From positions 1 to 64,000 of the forward strand of contig JAHFSX010000035.1 of NCBI GenBank assembly GCA_023269675.1: DNA of 64,000 nucleotides. The letters are read 5' to 3'. Every line of letters begins with the position of its first letter. The stretch's first letter is position 1. The notes beneath the pieces were generated by a model, which made no database searches, was not told where the DNA came from, and was given only the letters and a program-made list of their open reading frames with translations. Below are positions 14,982-23,632 of this stretch, in pieces. Source of the stretch: Verrucomicrobiota bacterium (lineage in GTDB: Bacteria > Verrucomicrobiota > Kiritimatiellia > RFP12 > UBA1067). The position numbers were made by a program, and so were the translations under genes.

Positions 14982-16304
14982 ATGCGTAATGAATCACAAA
15001 CCGGATTTACCGTGTTCGGGCTTGCGGCTATTGTGTCAGTTTTGTTGATGCTTTTAGCGGTGATGTTTCCTGCCTTTTACAGCGCAACCCACAATTGCGA
15101 TATGACCAGTGTTGGTATTCGTGGACGTGATGTCTACGTGGCGATAACAGGAGCCAACACGGAACGCGAGGCGCTTAATTTACCGCCCGTTTGGCCATCA
15201 GATTGTCTCCACGGTATAGCGACGAATGGAACAGACCGGTTCCAATATAACTTTGACAACAGTACTGACTATTTTCGGCATTTATTTGAGTCGAAGGTTT
15301 GCGGAGATATCTTCGATTACACAAAATTGGCGTCTGGCAATGTCGGTGTGACTGTATGGACTAAGGGCCTGTTGACCGCAGAAAACAATATGTGGACGAT
15401 CGCGAAGAACGTGCGCGATGAAATGAATGACATGCTCCCCATTCTGATCACCCGCAACGTGGATGTAGCCTCTTTGCCAACGAATGTGTCCGCGCATGAC
15501 GGAGATAAGAAGTTAAAGTTAGATTTTGATCCTGAGTGGAAAACGCCTTTTGGCAACAAAGCTTTTGTTCTGATCCGTAAAGGCGGGGCAATTTTTAAAG
15601 CACGGGAAAAGTATTCGAACTACCACTTTGTCTATCAGGATCAGTTGGTCGACACGTCTGTCGATGCGCAGCTCCGTCAGGCAGTTTCACCGCTCAGCTA
15701 TTTGGCCCCCACTTACGAAGTCGTAAATGGCGAGAAACGATATAGTGAGAAAGCCTATCGAGACATGCTCGCCCAACATGGAGAAGGCGTCAATGCTGGA
15801 AGCATTTATAGCGTCGACGCTTTACGGGATAAAGTCGCCAAACTTGGGCCTGCAAGAAAAGCCAAGCGTGATATTATTCAGGCGCTTCACCTGTACACCC
15901 TTAGTTTTACCGCTGTGGGATTCATCTACGTGGCTTTTGGAGCGTTATACAGGTTTGGGCGCAAACGCATGAATGAACCTTGCTCTGTTTCAGGGCCTGT
16001 TATCAAGTCCGTTGTTGTTCATGGGGTAGCAGTGTCGGCCTTCTTCGCTTTCTTGGCAAAATATTTGTCTAGCATGTACGTGTTCGCTTCTGGCGTGTTG
16101 GGGATGGGTGTATATTTGGCGGTAGCCTTGGTCGTGCAGATTGCTGGAACGATCATCGTTGCCCGCCTGTTGAAGAAAGATCCCGCCACACAAAGATGTG
16201 GAATAAAATGGATGGTTTCCGCGCCCTTGGTTGCATGCGCCCTTTTAATTGCAATATGGGCGGTTTTAAGTTTTCTTTATGATCGCTTAAGTCACTTGTT
16301 TTGA
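14982..16304 (+). CDS. Pilin-like N-terminus multi-span membrane protein
   Basis: A 440-residue protein. The first 40 residues resemble a type IV prepilin (TGFTVFGLAAIVSVLLMLLAV). The next part carries GIRGRDVYVAITGANTERE and LPPVWPSD, a block I associate with the pseudopilin-like proteins abundant in Kiritimatiellota and Lentisphaerae. Unlike a pilin it continues into a C-terminal half with about four membrane segments (near 300-320, 345-365, 375-400 and 415-435). The ATG at 14982 is preferred to an upstream TTG, though the ribosome site is weak. GC is clearly below that of the neighbours, so it looks recently acquired. Secretion or surface display is an inference. Confidence 0.6.
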   Translation: MRNESQTGFTVFGLAAIVSVLLMLLAVMFPAFYSATHNCDMTSVGIRGRDVYVAITGANTEREALNLPPVWPSDCLHGIATNGTDRFQYNFDNSTDYFRHLFESKVCGDIFDYTKLASGNVGVTVWTKGLLTAENNMWTIAKNVRDEMNDMLPILITRNVDVASLPTNVSAHDGDKKLKLDFDPEWKTPFGNKAFVLIRKGGAIFKAREKYSNYHFVYQDQLVDTSVDAQLRQAVSPLSYLAPTYEVVNGEKRYSEKAYRDMLAQHGEGVNAGSIYSVDALRDKVAKLGPARKAKRDIIQALHLYTLSFTAVGFIYVAFGALYRFGRKRMNEPCSVSGPVIKSVVVHGVAVSAFFAFLAKYLSSMYVFASGVLGMGVYLAVALVVQIAGTIIVARLLKKDPATQRCGIKWMVSAPLVACALLIAIWAVLSFLYDRLSHLF

Positions 16305-16438
16305 ACCACTCGAAAACGCTTAGGGTGTTGGAAGCGTGCACCAGCTTTCGAAGACAGACGCGCCGTATGAACCCCCAGAGGGGGTAAGGCTTTACGTTCT
16401 CCGCCCTCTCCCGACTAATGCACGAATGAACTCCCGCA

Positions 16439-16927
16439 CTAGCGAACTTCCCCACTTCCCATCTTCCCGCGCCTCGCCATGCTGAGGCGCTTGCGCTTCC
16501 GCGCCGCCTGCCGGCGGGTCTTCTCCGGTAGCAACTGCTTCAGATGCGGGTGCGCCTCCAGCGCCCGCCGCAACTGAAGTTCGGCGGCTTGCGGCGTCAC
16601 TTGCAGTTCCTCGCCGATCATCCGGTAACTGTCGCCGTGATAGCGCCGCTGTAGGATCCGGAACGTGCGCGGCGGCAGGTCCAGGAAACCGCGCACCGCT
16701 TCCGCCAGCACAGACAGCGGCAGCACGCTCGGCCCGTCATCCGCGCCGCTGTCCTCTGGCCTCTGACCGCCGTCCTCCTCCCGATCCGCCCGCGCCTCGT
16801 CAAACGTCATCGTGTGCGAACTGTCCTCCGCCAGCTTGCAAGACGCGCAGGGCGTGTCTTCATACCGGATGCCGCCATGCTCGGCTTCCTTAATCTTCGC
16901 CGCGAATTCACAGGTACTGCAGTTCAT
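16439..16927 (-). CDS. Sigma-70 region-4-like DNA-binding phage protein
   Basis: A 162-residue protein starting MNCSTCEFAAKIKE with a strong AGGAGG upstream. The N-terminus carries two CxxC pairs (CSTC and CASC), a likely small zinc site. After a repeat-encoded linker (REEDGGQRPEDSGAD) comes a helix-turn-helix of the sigma-4 or late-transcription type: LPPRTFRILQRRYHGDSYRMIGEEL followed by TPQAAELQLRRALEAH. It probably controls phage late genes. The C-terminal GEVR and stop lie within a family I repeat shared with the portal gene's 3' end. Confidence 0.65.
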   Translation of the reverse strand: MNCSTCEFAAKIKEAEHGGIRYEDTPCASCKLAEDSSHTMTFDEARADREEDGGQRPEDSGADDGPSVLPLSVLAEAVRGFLDLPPRTFRILQRRYHGDSYRMIGEELQVTPQAAELQLRRALEAHPHLKQLLPEKTRRQAARKRKRLSMARRGKMGSGEVR

Positions 16928-16973
16928 TTCCTTTACCTCCTGTCTCCGATTTCTCCACAACCGTCCTCCGTCC

Positions 16974-17450
16974 TCAGCCCTCCGTCTTCACTCTCCCGTC
17001 CTGATCCCAGCCTGCTGAATCAGGGGGAAGGGTCCGGGGGGAAGGGGGGCCCAAAAACGCGGTGTGTGTCGCGCCGCGGGCCACCTCCAGACCATTTTCC
17101 CCGCCGTCGCCCACACGGGCGCGGCACTCATCCACCACGTCCAACAGCCGGATCAGGTCATCGGCGTACATGATCACCACCCATGGCTTCTTGTTCATGC
17201 GGTGCATCACCGCCGGCACCTCGTCCGTGGCCGCATCCCGCCGCGCCTGCTCCAGACTCGGGTAGAGCCGCAGCGCCTCGACCCGCTTCACCTCCAGGTG
17301 GAGCCCCGGCAGATCGCCGGCCAGGTCCGGCGACTCCGGTCCGCCGTGGTACTGCCGCCCCCGGTGGAACTTGGTGCCCAGCACCTCGTTCAACTTCTCC
17401 GCGGCTTCGCGTTCGCCGGCCGCGCCTTTCCTTCGTGACATCATGCCCAT
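16974..17450 (-). CDS. PD-(D/E)XK Holliday-junction-resolvase-like endonuclease
   Basis: A 158-residue protein starting MGMMSRRKGAAGEREAAEKL after GGAGG. The long upstream frame is low complexity and ignored. Core motifs of phage resolvase-like PD-(D/E)XK enzymes are visible: an N-terminal RKGAAGEREAA helix, ESPDLAG, then LHLEVKRVE (catalytic E-x-K), and ALRLYPSLEQARRDA. It would cut branched DNA during recombination-dependent replication or before packaging. The last residues (DQDGRVKTEG) come from family A repeat. It ends just before the sigma-like gene. Confidence 0.75.
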   Translation of the reverse strand: MGMMSRRKGAAGEREAAEKLNEVLGTKFHRGRQYHGGPESPDLAGDLPGLHLEVKRVEALRLYPSLEQARRDAATDEVPAVMHRMNKKPWVVIMYADDLIRLLDVVDECRARVGDGGENGLEVARGATHTAFLGPPSPRTLPPDSAGWDQDGRVKTEG

Positions 17451-17494
17451 CACATCACCTCCGTTCCCACGACCTGCCGCGCCTATCGCGCTCA

Positions 17495-17827
17495 TCACGC
17501 TGAACGCGCTTCTCCCGCTGCCACAACCTGCACCATATTCGCCAGCAGCGCGTCCAGGTCTGAAGCCAGCACGCCTGCGCATCGCACACCGCCCGGCATC
17601 TTCGCTTTGCGCAAGACGCCGCGCCGCGCCAGCAGATGCACCGTCCTTTTCGTGCGGTTCAGCCGCTTGGCCGCCTCCTCGAACGCGACCAGCTTGTCCG
17701 CCGGCCGTGCCGCCTCCTGGCAATCGGCCAATCCCAGCGTCTTCAGCAATAGCTCCCGGTCCGCACGCGTCCGCGCCGGATCGCTCTCATAGATCGCCCT
17801 CATCGCCGTCAATGTCGTTGTCTTCAT
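17495..17827 (-). CDS. Helix-turn-helix DNA-binding protein (excisionase/MerR-like)
   Basis: A 110-residue protein, MKTTTLTAMRAIYESDPA..., starting after AAGGAG. The C-terminal half has the winged-helix pattern LVAFEEAAKRLNRTKRTVHLLARRGVLRKA and a SDLDALL end, as in excisionases and phage helix-turn-helix regulators. It lies between the primase and resolvase genes and may be a replication initiator or regulator. The last residues AAGEARSA and the stop come from family C repeat, the same tail (GEARSA) as the prohead protease at 3107. Confidence 0.65.
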   Translation of the reverse strand: MKTTTLTAMRAIYESDPARTRADRELLLKTLGLADCQEAARPADKLVAFEEAAKRLNRTKRTVHLLARRGVLRKAKMPGGVRCAGVLASDLDALLANMVQVVAAGEARSA

Positions 17828-18094
17828 AGCATCTCCTTCTCGGTTTGGTTGTGCGTCCGCCACCCGGCGGACACGAAAGCCCTGCAAAACTTCTTTCACC
17901 CTTTCACCCCCCCTCGCGTACACACGCAAAAACACGCGTGCGGGCATCGCGCGGGGGGGTAGGGGTGAAAGGGTGAAACATGTAGAGAGAGAAGTTGTTT
18001 CTTTCTATATATGAGCAATTTACGCCTCCAACTTCTTTCACCTCCAAGGGGTGAAAGAAGGGTGAAGGAAGGTGAAAGATGGTCGGGTTCGCGC

Positions 18095-20401
18095 TCAACT
18101 TCTTTCACCCCCCGGACTTGTTTCACCGGCTTCTTTCACCCCACACGCCAGCCGGTAAGCCCGCATGGTTCGGCCGGGTGTGGACCCGGTAAAGACCTCC
18201 ACGTCACCCTGCTCGCAGAGCGTGTCGATCAGCGCCGCAAACGCCTTGGTGTCCATCTTCATGCGCTTGAGCAGCACGCTGTGCGGCAACTCATTGCCCG
18301 GCGCGTTGCGCAGCTTCTCCACGGCCTTGAGGCATTCCGCGTGGAACGGGTTCTCGGCGACGTGCCCCGCCGCCATGAAGAGCATCCGCCGCGTCTGGTG
18401 CATCACGAACGCCGACGCCCACTCGACGGCCGCGAGCCCGATGCTCGGCGCGAGCCGGTTCTCGCTGACCGCGTACAACAGCGCCAGCTTGCGCACCTGC
18501 TCGCTCACGCGCCCCCAGACCGTCGTGCCGACCGAATCGCCCTTGCCCTCGGCGGCGGTGTATTCGGCCTCGGCCCGCTCGCGGGTCTCGATCAGCAGCC
18601 GCTTGGCTTCGTCCGTGTGGTCGATCACGACCGGCACAGGGTTCCAGTTCTCCAGATTGCCCGTGCCCGGCCGGAAGTCCGCCCACCACTTGGCGGTCGC
18701 CAAGACGGTCGGCGGCAAATCACTTATCACCGGCTCCTGCCCCGTGCCGCGCGGTCCGGCCTCCAGAATGATCATGCGGGCGAAAAATCCGTTCGTGAGC
18801 ATCCGCTCGGAGAGCGCCTCGTAATAGTGGTTCGGGATCGCCGTGCCGAAAACAACCAGGTTGGGCTGATTGATCACCCCGGGTGCCTCTTTGCCGGCCT
18901 TGCGGCGCACGGGGAACACGCTGCTGGACGACGAAAACATCGTCAGCAGCGTAGACATGACCGCCTCGTAACGCGCGTCCTTGGCCTTGTTGATGGACTG
19001 GAGCATGCCGTCGATCTCGTCCGTCTGAAACAGCATGCCGGGCGTCTGCAAGAGCGCGTCCTGGATGCCTTCGCCGCTGGCGAAGCGTTCGCCGAGGCAG
19101 TTGGCCAGGCCGACCTGATGCATGATGCGGGTGTTGACCTTGCGCGGCCAGTCCTTGCCCGCCGCCGAGTGCGCCAGCCCGAGCAGATAGAGGTTCGTGC
19201 GATTGTCGCCGGAATCGCGCACCTTGCGCCCGGCCAGAAACGCCTGGAGCGAGAGCGCCCCGGCGAACGCCATGACGGGGTTAGGATAGGGGGCCGTCGC
19301 CAGACAGTAGTCCATGACCTCGCCGACAAACCCCGGCATGCGCAAGAGACTGTCGGGCATCGGGCCGGGATCGGGCACGTCGGGAGCGCGCGCCGCCACC
19401 GGCGGCCGGCACGCCTCGACGATGGCCGAAATGTCCGCGCCGCTGTCGGCGGGCCTCGCCTCGCCGTATCCCTCGCGCCGCAGTTCCCCGGCCGCCCGCT
19501 CGAAGTCGCCGTCGTGCGCCAGCAGCGTGTAGACCGAGAAAGGGGAATAGGCCCGGTTGGCCTCGAACGGCGCGGCGTTGGCGCTGAAGACGTAGAAGAC
19601 CCGGTCCTTCAGCGTGGCTGACCAGCCCGAGGTCTTACCGGGCCGCCGCCAGTACTCGTTCTCGCCCTCGCGCACCCGCGCCCATCCGGCTTTCTCAAGC
19701 GTCGCACGCACGTCACCACGCCGGTTGAAATCATCGCCGGGCCGCTCGGCCTCTGCAGCGCCCCGTGGGACAGGCGTCCCCGCCTGTCCTCCTCCCGAGC
19801 TCCACAACTCTCCGACCGGCTCCGGCACATACTCGTTCAGCTCCCAGGCGGCCGTCAGCAGTGTGTTCCGCTCGGCTTCCGTCAGCACGGGCGGGGCCCC
19901 CAGGTCGCCTTGCACCACCTCGTAACCAGCCGTCGGCGCGCAAAGGAATAGCCCGCCTTCGCCGCGCGTTTCGATCAGCGTGACGGTCTTGTCACCCGCG
20001 CGGCGCTGGGCCAGTTTCATGTTGCCGCAGACCGGCGCTTCGCAACGGTAGAAGACGTGCCGACCGCCGCGCTGGGTCGTCTCGACCGCCAGCCGGGCCA
20101 GCAACTCGGGCGCGATGCGCTTGGCCCATGCGTCGAAGAGTTCGCCCCCGACGTCGAAATCGATGATCTCCGCGTGACCGGAGACCGCACCGCAGACGAT
20201 GCAGACCGCGTCCGGCCCGTTCGCGAACCACGCTCGCAACTCGTCCCCGGTGGGCAGCCGTTCGCGGTAGCGCTTCCACTGGCCGACCGACGGGCGCTTC
20301 TCGGCCCGGATCGCTGGCAGCGCGCACAGGCCGCCGGCCAGATAACCCGCCGCCGCGCCGTGGAGCGTCCCGCTCCCGTGTTTGTCAGAAGGGCAGTTCA
20401 T
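18095..20401 (-). CDS. Phage replication protein: prim-pol plus DUF3987 helicase-like domain
   Basis: A 768-residue protein starting MNCPSDKHGSGTLHG after GGAAGA, overlapping the end of the helicase gene by 17 bases. Residues about 15-190 match bifunctional primase-polymerase: AIRAEKRPSVGQWKRYRERLP, EIIDFDVGG (metal-binding Asp pair) and GGRHVFYRC. A linker follows, part of which (GGQAGTPVPRG) is encoded by a palindromic repeat. The C-terminal half is DUF3987-like, with MPGFVGEVMDY, a P-loop-like HSAAGKD and TDEIDGML Walker-B-like motif. It would prime and unwind phage DNA. Its 3' flank is strongly repetitive (18030-18130), and its C-terminal residues come from there. Confidence 0.8.
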   Translation of the reverse strand: MNCPSDKHGSGTLHGAAAGYLAGGLCALPAIRAEKRPSVGQWKRYRERLPTGDELRAWFANGPDAVCIVCGAVSGHAEIIDFDVGGELFDAWAKRIAPELLARLAVETTQRGGRHVFYRCEAPVCGNMKLAQRRAGDKTVTLIETRGEGGLFLCAPTAGYEVVQGDLGAPPVLTEAERNTLLTAAWELNEYVPEPVGELWSSGGGQAGTPVPRGAAEAERPGDDFNRRGDVRATLEKAGWARVREGENEYWRRPGKTSGWSATLKDRVFYVFSANAAPFEANRAYSPFSVYTLLAHDGDFERAAGELRREGYGEARPADSGADISAIVEACRPPVAARAPDVPDPGPMPDSLLRMPGFVGEVMDYCLATAPYPNPVMAFAGALSLQAFLAGRKVRDSGDNRTNLYLLGLAHSAAGKDWPRKVNTRIMHQVGLANCLGERFASGEGIQDALLQTPGMLFQTDEIDGMLQSINKAKDARYEAVMSTLLTMFSSSSSVFPVRRKAGKEAPGVINQPNLVVFGTAIPNHYYEALSERMLTNGFFARMIILEAGPRGTGQEPVISDLPPTVLATAKWWADFRPGTGNLENWNPVPVVIDHTDEAKRLLIETRERAEAEYTAAEGKGDSVGTTVWGRVSEQVRKLALLYAVSENRLAPSIGLAAVEWASAFVMHQTRRMLFMAAGHVAENPFHAECLKAVEKLRNAPGNELPHSVLLKRMKMDTKAFAALIDTLCEQGDVEVFTGSTPGRTMRAYRLACGVKEAGETSPGGERS

Positions 20402-22082
20402 CTTCTTCCGTTCCCCCGTATTCCGGCAGGTTGCCGTCGCGCTGGTCACATGCCTCAAGGCGCGGCGGGATCAACCCCAGTTTGTGATTCGTGATGCGGT
20501 CGTACTTCTCGCCCGACACCGAATGCACGGTGATGGAGACCGGCTCGGCCACGCCGCCCGCCTCGCAGATCCGGACGGCCTCTTCGGAGGACTCGGGAAA
20601 CGGCTCGCACGACCGGGCCCGCCACCAGGCCTCGGCTTTTCCCCGCGCGTAGCCGCTATGTTCGAAGCAGACCCATTCGCTTTTGTAATCGTGAAACCCC
20701 ACCCGGTAATCGACCCGCATGCTGCGCGGATGCCCCTCGGGCGCATCGCGCTTGATGTGAACACCGTAGTAAACGGCATGGACCTCGTGCTCGGTTTCCG
20801 TGACCTCGCCGGAAAGCACGCTGGCCGTGGACGCCTCGCGCTCGTGCGGCTCGCGCTTCGGCTGCGGAAATTCATAGCCGCAATCCGGGCACACGCTGTA
20901 GGCGGCATGGATCACCGCCCGGCACTGCGGACACTCCTTGGCGGGCGCTTCCCCGCCGCCGCCCGAACGCTCTTTGATCTCCAGCGCGTCCACCGGCCCG
21001 TGCCGCAGGATGTTGCCGCCGAAGTCCAGCACCAGGCAGTTTTCCTTGGACGGGTCCAGCCGGAAGCCCCGGCCGACCATCTGGTAATACAGCCCCGGCG
21101 AGTTCGTCGGCCGCAGCAGCGCCACGCAGTCGATGTTCGGCGCGTCGAAACCCGTGGTCAGGACGTTGACGTTCACGAGACACCGGAGCCCGCCCTCCTT
21201 GAACCGCTTGAGGGTTTCGGCGCGTTCGGCCTGCGGCGTGTCGCCGCAGACGAACCCGCACGCAAGCCCCGTTTCGCCCAGCACCCGCTGGACGTGCAGG
21301 GCGTGCTGCACACCGGCGGCGAAGATCAGCACCGAATGCCGGTCCCGCGCGTGCTCGACGATCTCGCCGCAGGCCGAGCGCACCAGCCCGTCATCGTCCA
21401 TCAGCTCCTCGACCTCGCCCGCCACAAACTCGCCGCCCCGGAGGTGCAGCCCCGACGTGTCGGCCTTGCGCCGCCCCGCCTTGGTCTTGAGCGGACACAG
21501 GTAGCCCTGCGCCATCAGTTCGCGCACTCCGACCTCGTAACAGACGTGGTTGAGGAGATTGTCCGGCCCGCAGATCAACCCCGTGCTCATGCGGTAGGGC
21601 GTGGCCGTCAGGCCCACCAGCCGCACGTTGGGGTTCACCACGCGGGCCTCGGCCAGAAAGGTGCGGTACATGCCCTCGCCGTCCGGCGGCAGCATGTGCG
21701 CCTCGTCGATCAGGATCAGGTCGATGCTGCCCAGTTCGGCCGCCCGGCGGTAAACGCTCTGAATGCCCGCGACGATGATCGGGTGTTCTGTGTCGCGGCT
21801 CTTCATGCCCGCCGAATAGACCCCGATTCGGTTCCATAGATCCGGGGCCATCGCGTGAAGTTTCTCGACCGCCTGTTCGAGCAGTTCCTTGACGTGCGCC
21901 AGGATCAGCACCCGCCCGCCCCATTGCTGGACCGCGTCGCGGCAGATCGTCGCCATCACCGGCGTCTTGCCGCCCGCCGTCGGGATCACCACGCAAGGGT
22001 GGTCGTCCCGCTTGCGCAAGTGATCGTAGACGGCGTCGACAGCCTCTTTCTGGTAGGGTCTCAGTTCCACAGGTGTACTCAC
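20385..22082 (-). CDS. SF2 DEAD/DEAH helicase with zinc ribbon
   Basis: A 565-residue helicase with motif I PTAGGKT (about 35-41), motif Ia LAHVKELLEQ, motif II DEAH (about 130), motif III LTATPYR, motif V TTGFDAPN and motif VI QMVGRGFR. After the two RecA-like domains comes a four-Cys zinc ribbon (CPQC and CPDCGYEF, about 395-425) and a DUF-type tail. The annotated GTG start at 22082 lies close to AAGG; a second GTG at 22070 has better spacing. Phages with this replication module use such helicases for fork restart or initiation. It follows the DUF669 gene on the same strand. Confidence 0.85.
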   Translation of the reverse strand: MSTPVELRPYQKEAVDAVYDHLRKRDDHPCVVIPTAGGKTPVMATICRDAVQQWGGRVLILAHVKELLEQAVEKLHAMAPDLWNRIGVYSAGMKSRDTEHPIIVAGIQSVYRRAAELGSIDLILIDEAHMLPPDGEGMYRTFLAEARVVNPNVRLVGLTATPYRMSTGLICGPDNLLNHVCYEVGVRELMAQGYLCPLKTKAGRRKADTSGLHLRGGEFVAGEVEELMDDDGLVRSACGEIVEHARDRHSVLIFAAGVQHALHVQRVLGETGLACGFVCGDTPQAERAETLKRFKEGGLRCLVNVNVLTTGFDAPNIDCVALLRPTNSPGLYYQMVGRGFRLDPSKENCLVLDFGGNILRHGPVDALEIKERSGGGGEAPAKECPQCRAVIHAAYSVCPDCGYEFPQPKREPHEREASTASVLSGEVTETEHEVHAVYYGVHIKRDAPEGHPRSMRVDYRVGFHDYKSEWVCFEHSGYARGKAEAWWRARSCEPFPESSEEAVRICEAGGVAEPVSITVHSVSGEKYDRITNHKLGLIPPRLEACDQRDGNLPEYGGTEEDELPF

Positions 22083-22084
22083 CC

Positions 22085-22160
22085 TTCAGCGTTTAACGTT
22101 GAGCGTTCGATGTTCGGTGTTCTGACTTCTGGCCTCCGTCCTCCGCCCTCCGTCCTCCTT
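22085..22160. repeat. Word-like repeats (families B and A)
   Basis: Family B (gttgagcgttcgatgttcgg) is followed by family A (ctccgtcctccgccctccgt) in the gap between the helicase and the DUF669 gene. Family A reaches the DUF669 stop codon. Confidence 0.75.
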
Positions 22161-22161
22161 C

Positions 22162-22617
22162 TCATCTCCGCCACGGCGGCGTGTTGTCCGTCGGCGGCGC
22201 CGTCTGCGCCTGCCCGGTGGACGCCTTCCGCTCGTAGCCCTTGATCTCGTTCGTGAGTTCACCCGTGTCCTCGCGCTTCCGCAGCTTCACGACGATCACA
22301 AGCGGGAGGTTGTGCAGCTCCACGCTGTCACGGGGCTGCATCACGCCCACCGCGTGGCAGATGGCGGACAGTTCCGACATCGCGATCTTCACCGCCGTCG
22401 CGTTCGGGTTGTTCAGGTTGAGCCGCGCCCACAGCACGCGGTTCTTGTACTCGCCGTCGGTGATCGTGAACGTGAACTGCAGGTAGCTGCCGCCGCCGTT
22501 CTTCGTGGGTTTCATTTCGCTCTCGGTGATCGCCGCCGGGTACTTGCCGGCCGGAATCGGCTCGAAGTTGCCGGTGGGCTCGACTTCGGTTGCATTGAAT
22601 CCGTTCAGGTTTGCCAT
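22162..22617 (-). CDS. DUF669-family phage protein (likely single-strand DNA binding)
   Basis: A 151-residue protein, MANLNGFNATEVEPTGNFEPIPAGKYPAAI..., starting after GGAG. The opening with an FEPIPAGKY block, then NGGGSYLQFTFTI and VLWARLNLNNPN, is the signature of DUF669 proteins, beta-barrel proteins beside phage recombinases that act as SSB-like proteins. The C-terminal PPTDNTPPWRR resembles an acidic or proline tail of SSBs. It stands next to a Sak4-like ATPase and upstream of the helicase, consistent with a recombination module. Confidence 0.85.
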   Translation of the reverse strand: MANLNGFNATEVEPTGNFEPIPAGKYPAAITESEMKPTKNGGGSYLQFTFTITDGEYKNRVLWARLNLNNPNATAVKIAMSELSAICHAVGVMQPRDSVELHNLPLVIVVKLRKREDTGELTNEIKGYERKASTGQAQTAPPTDNTPPWRR

Positions 22618-22626
22618 GATAATCTC

Positions 22627-23475
22627 CTACTTGGTGTTGGTGGTTTTGGACTCGGTTCCCCGCGCCGGGACTGTCCCGGACGCGGAAATCGGATTCGCCT
22701 GCGTCGCATCGGCGGGTAGGCTTGCGGCCAGCGCCTGCATCAGCGCGGGCCACGAGAGGGGCAGTTCGGCGGGCAGGCCGTAGCGGTTCTTCGCCACGCA
22801 GGCGGGGCTCCCGACCGTGCGCAGGACGCGCTCGCCGCCGTCTTTGCCGAGCCCGGCGGCGATGGTGCGCTCGCGCCCGAAACCGCCTTCTTCGGTTTTC
22901 GTGATGATCTTGCGGGTGGCGAAGAGCACCGCATCCGCCCACTCGGTCAGCAAAGCCATGACGTGCTTGTGCAGGCGCGGCGAGTAGCGGTCGTACGCGC
23001 TGGCCTCGGGATCCTCGAACTTCTCGACCCGCGCATGCGCCAGCAGGATCACGCACATCCCGCGCTGGTTGCGCAGCGTGTTGAGGTCGCCCAGCAGCCG
23101 ACGCCAGTGCGTGAGCGCGTGGACGTAACCCTTGGCATAACCGCCGTCGACCTTCTCGATGCTGCCGACCCCGTACTGTTCGCACAGCGCGTCCCAGACG
23201 AGCCGCTCGAGCCAGTCCGCCGAGTCGATCACCACCGTCCCGAAATCGTGCTTCTCCTGGATCAGCGTGCGCAGCGCCGCATCCACATCCGCCAGCCGCA
23301 TCGCCAGCGGGAAACTGGCGCACTCGATCTGGTCGAGTCCGTCTTCGGTTGGGATGAAGATCGGCTTAGGCGCTGCCGCCGCCAGCGTCGATTTTCCGAT
23401 GCCCTCGGTCCCGTAGACCAAGAGCCGCGGCGGCGTGTGCCTCCGCCCGTGATGAATCTCTTTTAGCAGTGACAT
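22627..23475 (-). CDS. Sak4-like RecA-fold ATPase (single-strand annealing)
   Basis: A 282-residue protein starting MSLLKEIHHGRRHTPPRLLVYG. The start at 23475 is chosen because GGAG lies 9 bases before it. Walker A is GTEGIGKST near residue 22-30 and Walker B is FGTVVIDSADW near 80. HARVEKFEDPEASAYDRYSPRL is typical of the phage Sak4/AAA_24 type. With the exonuclease, DUF669 protein and helicase it forms a phage recombination unit that anneals single strands. The upstream frame encodes family D repeat and is not likely translated. Confidence 0.85.
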   Translation of the reverse strand: MSLLKEIHHGRRHTPPRLLVYGTEGIGKSTLAAAAPKPIFIPTEDGLDQIECASFPLAMRLADVDAALRTLIQEKHDFGTVVIDSADWLERLVWDALCEQYGVGSIEKVDGGYAKGYVHALTHWRRLLGDLNTLRNQRGMCVILLAHARVEKFEDPEASAYDRYSPRLHKHVMALLTEWADAVLFATRKIITKTEEGGFGRERTIAAGLGKDGGERVLRTVGSPACVAKNRYGLPAELPLSWPALMQALAASLPADATQANPISASGTVPARGTESKTTNTK

Positions 23476-23489
23476 TTCTCTCATCTCCT

Positions 23490-23632
23490 TTTCTTTGCGC
23501 CTTAGCGCCTTTGCGGGAGACCCTTCTCCCACTTGTCCCATCTGTCCTATCCGTCCTCAGTCCTCTCTCCACATTGCCGATTGCTCTGTTCGACGTTCGA
23601 AGTTCGATGTTCGATGTTCAGCGTTCGAATCA
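23490..23632. repeat. Word-like repeats (families D, A and B)
   Basis: Family D (tttgcgccttagcgcctttg at 23495), family A (about 23540-23570) and family B (gttcgacgttcgaagttcga at 23588) fill the gap between the Sak4 and exonuclease genes. The exonuclease stop codon is the first bases of family B. Confidence 0.75.

Noticed and set aside
18011..19621. 536-codon open frame on the plus strand
   Set aside because: It is antisense to the prim-pol/DUF3987 gene, which has clear motifs and a ribosome site.
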